Shown here: positions 56,240 through 64,000 of the stretch, piece by piece
Numbering within the stretch: the stretch's first letter is position 1
Layout: every line of letters begins with the position of its first letter
Assembly: GCA_015680905.1 (NCBI GenBank)
Contig: CM027377.1
Coordinates: 27,056,501 to 27,120,500 of the forward strand
Direction of reading: 5' to 3'
DNA: 64,000 bases
Origin: Coptis chinensis
Taxonomy: Eukaryota > Streptophyta > Magnoliopsida > Ranunculales > Ranunculaceae
The notes under the pieces: generated by a model
What the model was told of the DNA's origin: nothing
Seen by the model: only the letters and a program-made list of their open reading frames with translations
The model's database searches: none
Translations under genes and position numbers: made by a program

Positions 56240-59036
56240 ATATCTCCATGGCATGATCTACTTTGACACATTTGATCTTCAGTCCTACAAACAAAGAAAA
56301 AATATATGTGATTGAAATGAGTAAGAAGAGTCATGTAGAATTGTGGTAAAGGTCAATTTGTTTGAAAATAAGTAATGTTTAAATACCTTGTTTTCTTTTA
56401 TCCTACGAACTCTTTTAGATGGAGGTCTAATGACTGAAGTTCGGGATGTTTCATTCGAATCTCCAGTCGAAAATTCCTTTGAGAAATAAGCAGATAGAAG
56501 ATAAGTGAATGTCTAACAATTTATTAAAAAGGGAAACATATAAAAGTAAAACACATACCATATAAGCTTTTCTTTTGAAAGTTTGATTAGATCTTTTTTT
56601 CTTATTTGAGGGCTGAGGAATGTCATTGGAACTTGCCAAAAGAATCTGCTGCTAGACAAAAGAGCATAATAAGAATAAAGCGATGAATAAAGGAATATGC
56701 AATTTTGTTTTTGTATAGATACTTAGTCATTTGCAGTAGGGTAAAAGTAAATGAATACCTTTTCTTTCATAAGAGTTGAGTTGTTCTGCTTCATGTTGTC
56801 AGGTAGTTGGGCTTGGAAGGAATCATTTAAAATATGTGATGACTCTGTCACCTGAGTGTATATTAAGAGGTAAACCAATAAATATAAGCCAATGATAAAT
56901 AAGCATGTTATTGGTAGCTTAAAATTGAACAGGTCCAAAGGGCGAAAAAATGAAGTATGTATCTAATAGATAAAACACAATCATAAAGGAAAAGTTTGTA
57001 TATCTATTTACCTGTTCAATTTCTTCTTGTATTTGGTGTGAATATATCAAGATTGTAATCCATCTGAAAAACCTTATTAGCTGTAAAGCCATCCCTTCCT
57101 TGACTCTGGATGTTGTATTGGTTGATTTTTATCTCAAACACTATCGAAGTTCCAATAATTTCATCCATTATGGCCTTAACAGTTTGGATACCATCTGCCT
57201 ACTCCAATAAATGATAATTATTCAGTTATAATGTTGTATTTTGTAAAGATATATTGCATGGCATAAAGATCGGATGCGAAAATTTTGATAGCGTTGTAAT
57301 GGTTTTACCGATTCGATAAGCCTAGCCAACTCAGAAGCTGGATGTTTTAGTAGCTTTTCTGCTTCATCGCCAAATATAGTTATTAGGGTACTTTCTGTGT
57401 CATCTTGAATGCGAACTTTCAGTTGATACCTAGCATACATTTTTATTAGATCAAAATCATAAAGTCGAGAGAAGTATTGAATGAATATCTTTAAAAAAAA
57501 AAAGAATATGAATACACACCTAGCATCCAGAGATGGAATAGCATTGTTGCAATTATTGCACCAATAGTGATCACCTTTGGCTATAACTTTTTTCCGGCAG
57601 CCGATTTTGGTGCAAGACTTATAGAACGGTGCATAATCATGAACAATATCATTAATAATTGCTTTTCATGTGAAGACTTGTCCCTGTATGGAATGTAAGT
57701 ATTTTGAGAAAAATAAAATTAAATATGGTCGATAGGCAAATGTAGAGTAAACTTACAACAGAATCTGCGTTTAACATCTGAAGAATTTGCGAAAGCGTTT
57801 TCCTGTTTCTTAAAGATCTATCCTTCATATTACATTCAACTGATGACAAAGCTTGTAGCACTGAAATATTTCTTTCTTTGAAAGTGGAGCTGTAAAAATA
57901 TAAAATATAGTCATACTTGATCAATGGCTAGTTAATAAAAGTGTATATTTTATTTTAAATAAGTTTTCATTTTATTTGATCACCTGTTTTGTAATTCTAA
58001 CACTTCTGGAATTTCCAAGTTTACATAGAATTGGGTTGCGCTTGTTGAATTAAGGAAGTATTGATCTGAAAAAGAAAAAATTTAAGATTAAATAGGTTAT
58101 GTAAAAGAAAAAGTGCTAGCTATATAGATTAAAAATCCAATATAATCACCATAATAGCTTCCAACAAGTAGCTTAACCAACAACCAACACCGCTTTTCGT
58201 TGCATACGTAATAACATTATCCATCAATTGTATTGCATTTTCCCAGAGATTTATTTTCAGTTCAGTTCCACTGCATAGATAATATATTATTGTGTTAATG
58301 TATAGAGTTGGTTATGCATTTTGTAAATTCTAAATAAGCATATGGAAAAGCAAACCTGCTATTCTTCAAGAAGATCTCTTTCAACATAAGTCCTTTTCTA
58401 AACATCAATTCTGAAACACCTTCAAGCGTACCATACACATCTGAAAAAAACAATTTGATGAAATAGTCATTTCTAACGATGTTTTTAGAATTGAAAGACT
58501 ACTATTATATCACGGCAACTTACCTTGCAGATTCTGATTTTCTTTTGGAAGCAGCCTAATTTTGTTAAACTCAACGAAGTCAAAATTATATTTTGGAATT
58601 TCAGGGTGTGCTTCGGAAGATCCCCTAACAATAGTATCCCATCTAATAAGTATAAGATATTCGTGTTGAACGGGGCGGTATGAATTTGTTCTAGTTTGCA
58701 CACTGAAGTTTTCAATAATGTGATATACATGTCCTTCGTGAAGAACATTTAAGAATGTGTTCGAATGGTTCTTAGGAACAATGGCTTGAATTTGATTTCC
58801 CTGAAAATAATTAAAAGCATTTAGGCAATGTCATAATGGGGAGAATTCAATGTAACGTAACATAAATGACTTATACGAATTACCTGTTCATCAATCAGGA
58901 CAACATCAAATCTTTTCTTCTTCTCTTGGGAGTCTTTACTGCCTAAGGTCCATCTTCTCGAGACACGAACTTTAATTTTACACCGATGAGTTCTGTCAGT
59001 TAATTCAGACAATCAAACATATTCTGTTGTACCCAT
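56240..59036 (-). pseudogene. RPA70-like single-strand DNA-binding protein of the Helitron
   Basis: Thirteen exons can be drawn with GT-AG borders on the minus strand: about 59036-58884, 58800-58524, 58440-58356, 58270-58148, 58065-57984, 57889-57757, 57683-57520, 57429-57309, 57198-57012, 56851-56759, 56645-56559, 56476-56387 and from 56284. Exons 1-2 form an OB fold (CKIKVRVSRRW, GNQIQAIVPKNHSNTF, YHIIENFSVQTRTNSYRPVQ, YNFDFVEFNKIRLLP). A DVYGTLEGVSE block follows. Exon 7 has a CX4C...CX2C zinc motif (CTKIGCRKKV, YWCNNCN) of the RPA C-terminal domain, exon 8 LKVRIQDDTESTLITIFGDE. The tail is basic (PPSKRVRRIKENK). RPA is thought to coat single strands during Helitron replication. This copy has TGA at codon 8, TGA in exon 7 and a shift in exon 4. 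Confidence 0.87.
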
Positions 59037-59247
59037 TTGTAACGTGTACCTAAAGTGCAATGAATTAGTTGAAAGGAAAAATAAAGCAACAACATGCCAA
59101 ATTTAAAAGTTGTAACTTAAAAGTGAGGAGATTTAAAAGCCAACCTTTTTGGAGTGATTTGGGTACTTGTTGTTCTTGGTGATGACGTATAAGAGAATGG
59201 AACAGAAGTAGGAGAAGAGAGGGATTTGAAAATGTAGTTTTTTGAGT

Positions 59248-59255
59248 ATTTATAG
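59248..59255 (-). promoter_or_regulatory. Likely TATA box of the RPA gene
   Basis: TATAAATA on the minus strand, about 210 bp upstream of the ATG at 59036. It is followed by a CT-rich leader and by a possible 5' UTR intron (CAAAAAG|GTTGGC near 59146 to CACTTTAG|GTACACG near 59052). Confidence 0.5.
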
Positions 59256-59868
59256 TAATTATCATACCTGTTACAGGGTAGTTAGGATTGTCAATGTATG
59301 AAGTAACTGAATCTGTATTCTAAACGGTGTGTAGGATGTATCTCTTTTCAAATAGATTCAACTGAAACCCAGATTCTTGGCTTTAAGGGAAGTGGTTGTG
59401 TAACTGTTTATAAATGAAAAACTTGGCAGTTAAGCCAATTTTTTTTTCAAGAAAAAAACGGAAGAAAAAAAATTAATGTGGGAAAATATTTCTAATACGT
59501 GTAGTAATTCCTAATAAAATTCTTGAATATGATTTAAAAACGTGTAATTCAAAATAAACAATGTTACATAGCGATAAAAAAAAATTCAAAAAGATTTATG
59601 ATATTTTTTTTTGTTAGACAAACCTCTGTTGAGCTTTAAAAGCAATGTTAGCGACTACCGTTTTTTGTAAAACGGAACTTGAAAAAAAAATAACGTCAAG
59701 ACATTCAAAAGGAGACTACAATAGAACAAAAAAAATTGGGACGGAAGCTTGCAGTTCTATGAAGAAAATGAGTGTCAGTTCTATATTACCACCATGTGTA
59801 AATGATTTTATTATAGTCATCTCTGTATGAATTCATGTGAAGGAACAAAGGCAAGTGTGTTATGTATG

Positions 59869-60870
59869 TCAGAACGAAGTTCCAGTATCATAGATCAACA
59901 ATGACGACAACAATATAGTCTTGTCTAGAGAGTATATATCAGACTTGGTTCCTAGCATGCCCGTTTGTTGGTACTCTGGGTCTATGTAACAGAATGTCCC
60001 CGCTGCTGATGTCATGTGATATTGAGTAACCGTGTTGGCCACCGAGGGTGGGACCAAACGTGCCATCCCAACGTCACTGATCTTGGTCACATAGTTGTGA
60101 TATAGGAGAATATTGCATGGTTTAAGGTCCCGATGCACTAGGGTCTCTGGTTTTGTTTGGTGAAGGAATAGAAGTCCAGTTGCAATGTCGGCTGCTATCT
60201 TGAATCAATCCACCATGGAACCGTAGGTGTCCCTCCCCTCCTAAAGAGCCTTTCTTCTAAGCTACCATTGTCCATGTACTCGTAGACTAAGCATCCGGAC
60301 TCGGAAAGCCGAAAGCAAAAGAACCATGTTTGGATGTCTAATGCGACTTAACACTTCCACCTGCGTAGTCATGTTTGTTCATCATGAATACAAAATTTCG
60401 TGATAAAGACATAAATGCATAGTTATTTACTTATGCTACCACCACCGCTAGCACTATATATGTTACCTCTTGTTGGAATTGTTTCATCGCCAGGCCGCAT
60501 CCGATCTTAAGACCTTAATGGCAACCGGTGTGTGATAAAGCTCACTCTATAAACCGCCCATATCCACCTTCACCAATCTTCGTGAGAATCTGAGAAGTTA
60601 TCAGTAGCAATCTCGATCTCTTCTATGTCGTATGTTACTGTTCGCCAAAGCAGTCAAGACATTGGTTTTCGCTTCTGCCGCAGTCAGAGCCTTAATCTCG
60701 ATATCCTTCCTCCTCTTTGTCTCCAGTTCGGCTATCCTTTTTGATGTTGCAGCAGCTTCATTGGCCGCCTGCGTCCTCACATTTTGCATCTTGGCAATTG
60801 CAAGTGCTGCCTCTTCAACAAGCTTTGCATCCTCAAACTTGCGAGCTTCATTAATTTTCCACTGGTGAAA
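59869..60870 (-). pseudogene. Captured fragment of a U-box-type receptor-like kinase
   Basis: On the minus strand, a coiled coil (60868-60600: AALAIAKMQ, RIAELETKRRKDIEIKALTA) leads into a kinase start (IATDNFS, then KIGEGGYG), an intron-like stretch (about 60470-60376), a part equivalent to RHPNMVLLL, GCLVYEYMDNGSLEERL, and the catalytic loop VHRDLKPCNILL with KISDVGMARLVPPSVANTVT and GTFCYIDPEYQQTGMLGTKS. This order (coiled coil, kinase with DVG) is that of plant PUB-type kinases, which also carry a C-terminal U-box. The N-terminal sensor part, the end of the kinase and the U-box are missing, and frameshifts are present. Retained introns mean it was copied from DNA. Confidence 0.85.
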
Positions 60871-60889
60871 CTCTAAAGCCTGATATCAA

Positions 60890-61440
60890 ACATCACAGAT
60901 ACCAATTTTCTTAGTAACTTGGTTTTGAAGGAAATCAAGAAAGGTTCAGGCAAACTTGGCGAGTCAATGAAGTTGCTTTCATGATCTTTCACGTTCTGAC
61001 CATATAGTCCGGCAACTGGCATGGACACCAGAAATGCATGAGCAGCGTGGCCAGTGTTTGTCATGAGCTCGCGACAAAAAAAATCATATGACCATGAATT
61101 ATTCTGTCTATAAAGCAGATGAGGAGCAACTTGTAAGTCTGTAAAGAAGGTTGCAGTCTCAAAAACAGGATACTCAGTAGCACTTCATAAGCATCAGGGA
61201 ACCGGTGTGGCAGAAGGAATGCAATAAGAAGATAATTGCATGTTGGAACATTAGGGCACAGACCTGCGGCAACCCTATACTGAAACCATCTACGAGCTTT
61301 ACCAGCCTTTCCCCATGAAACTAACGGGAGAGCGTAGACAGGTTCATCTGGAACCAAATTATTTAGTTTCATATCTTTAAAAACAGCCTCTGCTTCAGTG
61401 AGATGACCACAATGGGCAAGGACTTAATCACACAAATGTA
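60890..61440 (-). pseudogene. Captured fragment of a pentatricopeptide-repeat gene
   Basis: Minus strand: AHCGHLTEAEAVFKDMKLNN, LVPDEPVYALPLVSWGKAGK, RWFQYRVAAGLCPNVPTCNY, LLIAFLLPHRFPDAYEVLLS and LRLQPSLQTYKLLLICF are consecutive degenerate 35-residue PPR units. After a frame change, NTGHAAHAFLVSMPVAGLYG and QNVKDHESNFID follow. From memory this corresponds to the region between the last PPR units and the SMR domain of proteins like Arabidopsis At1g18900/At1g74750. Neither the organelle-targeting N-terminus nor the SMR domain is present. It abuts the kinase fragment at about 60880. Confidence 0.82.
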
Positions 61441-63169
61441 TTTGTTTATGGATATGTCTATGTCCTAAGGGCACTGGTATCATTGCCCTGTCATCGAAAC
61501 AAATGCTCCCTGGATAAAGGCCAGTGTCAAGTAATCTGATAATAACTTTTTTACAATATGAAGCCGCAGGCCATAAACCAAAACTGTGTAAATAGGTCTC
61601 CATATGACCAATGGTATGCGGCACGATCACCTGGTAGTTTATGCATATCGGATAGCTGAAATTGTGTTAGCCTCGAACTAAATACATCCATAATATGGTT
61701 GTAGGAGTAGAGTAATGTTTCTTACTTGAGCGATGCCAATGTGTATCGATGCAATGATTCACGTGTTAAGAAGGGTGCCGGTTTTCCATCGGCTTCTTTT
61801 GCATCATCATTTAAAGTTGAATAACAATGACGGTAACAGCTAGAATTGAATTTAGTTCAGTCTGAAAACATTGTTCATATCTCAGCTTTTGCACCACCAT
61901 TGACTCTATTGGCCTCTTTGTCGTCACAATCGATTGTTAATGGAACAAAAGGCAGATGCGATGACTTGTATATCTTGAACAAACTGCACGAAGTTTAAAA
62001 GTAATATGTAAGCACGTGGAGAATATAAGGAAAATTGGTCATATGATGGATAAATAGAACTATATACACTTGAATAAAAAAAAAAGGCCAGTCCACAGAT
62101 CGTACGGAGACGCATAAATCAAATTTTTAAAACAAAATATTCTTGTGCAGAGTTAAATTCTTCAATCCTAATCTTATAGACCCATTAACGGGTGCACATC
62201 TTGTATATCACATTTACAAACCTGTACTTGCAGAACAACTTCAGTGACGTGTCTATTGTTTCAGCCCCACACGAAAAAAACTTAAATCAACTTTAGTGAC
62301 AGATAAATTGCTGACCACCACATGTAGAAGCTGAAATTGGAAAAGGACGAAACGATAGGAAGTAAGAGCTTGATAGTCAGCACTTCATAAGAAAAGTTCA
62401 ATAGTCAGCACTTCCTAATAAAAGTTAGAATGGTTGACATGGTATATTTAAATTCCGAAATGAAGCTATCACTACTAAGGATAACTAATAGCATACAACA
62501 TAAAAATAAATTTATTTCCCCTCCTCCTTTATCTGGGCTTGGGACCAGCAATGCAAAACGCAAAATGCATTGGCGGAGTTAAATTTTTTTTTGGTCAGTC
62601 TGGATACCCTCCCTTTAATAGTTGTTATTCTAATTGTTTGAGCGTTTGCTTTGTTTACAAATCGAAATTCATCGAAAAAACTAAAGGCACCTGTGTTCTG
62701 TACCAACAAAAGGAAACAATCACATAGTAAATATTACACGTTCTAAGGCACGTTCAATTTGCACTCTCACTACTCTTTACTAAAAATCCTAGTGACTACT
62801 TGAGCATTATTGGGTGGTTAAAGACATATATAGGTTTTAGGGGGTGTAATAGAAAAATCAGATAGGAAGACAATATTGTGAATTCAATGGATTGCCCAAA
62901 AAATTTCCTCATATGATATCTCTAATTCATGAATGTTTATATCTCCGTGGAGAGTTTTTTAAAAAGTAAAGCGTGGGGGAGTGGTGGGGATGACGTATAC
63001 CTAAATGCAAATATTAACTGTGGGTGGGTATCCCGAACTAACCATATTGTTTATTTTAACTGCAGTAGAAAAGTATTCATCACATTTTATTGTACATATG
63101 AAAACCAGGGAGTGAAAAACAAAGGAATAACGATTCATTGCATGATAGCATAACGACACGAAAAGAAGG
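61441..63169 (-). other. Helitron region between helicase and PPR fragment
   Basis: Mostly non-coding. Minus-strand stretches near 61640-61425 and 61830-61730 look partly coding (for example NDDAKEADGKPAPFLTRES) but are not recognised; they could belong to a third captured gene or extend the PPR one. Short repeats of AGTCAGCACTT(C) near 62375 and 62402. Confidence 0.45.
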
Positions 63170-64000
63170 TTAGTGTAAAGCATCCATAGCATCATCATCA
63201 TCTGAAAGTAACACATCCCGATATACAATATTTCTAGTGTAAGTTCCACAACGTTTAGTTAAGGTTCCATTTTTGACTAAAATCTTTATGTTATTTCTTG
63301 AGACGCACCTCGACAATGCAACGTATAGTTGGCCATGAGTGAAAACATGATCAGGAAGGTATATACCAACATCACGAATAGTTTGTCCTTGTGATTTATT
63401 AATAGTCAATGCGAAACTAAGCTTAATTGGAAATTGTTTCCTTATAAAAGTAAACGGCATGTGTTCACTTTTATTTGGCTCGAGAGGTATTCGTGGTATA
63501 AACTCTTTTTTACTTCTGAACTGCCCAGTGGCAATCTCAGCATATATAGTATTATCATAGAAATGAACACAAATTAATCTAGTACCATTACAGAACCCTA
63601 TAGTCGGATTAATATTTCTAAGAAGCATGATTGGGCATCCCTTTTTTAGAGTTAATTGATGTGGGGGGCAGGCCACCTGGTGCAATAGAATTCAAAAATT
63701 CTTGTTGATATAAGTTCCGAAGATTAGGTGGAACAATATCAAATGAGTAGTAGGTTTTTTCTTGTCCTGGGAACATGTCTATAATCTGATTATTGAGTTT
63801 ATCGACAACATCATTCCTCGGTGTTAAAATAGCCCTATCAATAATGTAATTACTATTACATCCATTAAGACTTAGTGAAGGATAAACAAAATCTATTAGA
63901 TCATTTATTGAGGAATCACCTGTCCAGGGCAATACAATATCATCAGGTAATCTAATCATTCTATCATCATCAATATAAGGCTCGTCACCATTTCCTACAC
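63170..64000 (-). pseudogene. Helitron Pif1-type helicase, C-terminal part, frameshifted
   Basis: Two overlapping minus-strand frames. The first (from the window edge to 63618) has MIRLPDDIVLPW, DFVYPSL and DRAILTPRNDVVDKLNNQII. The second (63685-63170) has KKGCPIMLLRNINPTIGFCN, the SF1 helicase block LSFALTINKSQGQTI and GQLYVALSRC. The frame changes inside or next to a run of six C on the minus strand (63665-63670). This is the C-terminal half of the RepHel helicase; the Rep nuclease part lies beyond the window. It ends at a stop at 63170. RepHel nicks and unwinds DNA for rolling-circle transposition. Confidence 0.92.

Larger units (their letters stand above)
51798..64000 (-). mobile_element. 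Large gene-carrying Helitron (3' end in window, 5' end beyond)
   Basis: On the minus strand the element enters at the right edge with the C-terminal part of the Helitron helicase (to 63170), then carries fragments of a PPR gene (about 61440-60890) and a U-box-type kinase gene (60870-59869), an RPA70-like gene (59036-56240), a long non-coding part, and ends in a hairpin plus CTAG at 51798. Helicase plus RPA is the known gene set of autonomous plant Helitrons; the host gene pieces are typical captures. The helicase has a frameshift and RPA has stops, so this copy is probably inactive. At least 12.2 kb. Confidence 0.85.

Noticed and set aside
58821..59012. Start of the RPA protein at 59012
   Set aside because: That position is TTG; the natural ATG is at 59036 and is separated from it by an in-frame TGA.
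60050..60095. Loss of the kinase DFG motif in the captured fragment (reads DVG)
   Set aside because: From memory, plant U-box-type kinases of this group normally have DVG, so it is not a mutation of this copy.
1..64000. tRNA, rRNA or other structural RNA genes
   Set aside because: I saw no cloverleaf with A and B boxes or rRNA-like blocks; the only tRNA-related sequences are primer-binding sites of the LTR elements.

Overview
The window reads as nuclear DNA of a flowering plant, most likely a eudicot: AT-rich, built mainly of nested plant-type transposable elements (Copia, Athila-like and Tekay/Del-like Gypsy elements, an L1-type LINE, Helitrons, MITEs), with spliced plant genes and no bacterial-style operons. 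I cannot name the species. Only one host gene looks complete: a small 2H-phosphoesterase-like gene on the minus strand at 11.1-12.1 kb.

Layout. 1-2.4 kb: a degenerate ~55-bp satellite, a ~216-bp tandem duplication and a Helitron 3' terminus. 3.3-3.75 kb: a palindromic minisatellite. 4.1-9.3 kb: a complete but mutated Copia element (318-bp LTRs, TSD ACTAT). 9.3-14.4 kb: host DNA with the 2H gene and two MITE-like elements (10.4 and 13.2 kb). 14.4-18.2 kb: a probable non-autonomous Helitron with both termini and splice-bounded exon-like pieces. About 18.85-28.4 kb: a decayed Athila-type Gypsy element on the minus strand, with a 3' LTR but no recognisable 5' LTR. 30.4-36.4 kb: a near full-length L1-type LINE on the minus strand between 10-bp repeats. 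38.2-48.9 kb: a Tekay/Del-type Gypsy element on the minus strand with ~3-kb LTRs and TSD GCTTT. 49-51.3 kb: host DNA with direct repeats. 51.34-51.80 kb: the 5' part of a Copia-like LTR, interrupted by a Helitron. 51.8 kb to the window end: a large minus-strand Helitron with the C-terminal part of its helicase, a many-exon RPA70-like gene, and pieces of two host genes (a pentatricopeptide-repeat protein and a U-box-type receptor-like kinase) between them.

How it fits together. Almost every mobile-element gene is broken by stops, small indels or frameshifts. Several stops are explained by C-to-T change on one strand (CAA/CAG to TAA/TAG, TGG to TGA/TAG), as expected for DNA that was heavily cytosine-methylated. 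The most interesting part is the terminal Helitron: it carries the plant Helitron helicase and RPA genes, has picked up introns and exons of two unrelated host genes in the same orientation, and sits inside an older LTR that itself sits in an older dispersed repeat.
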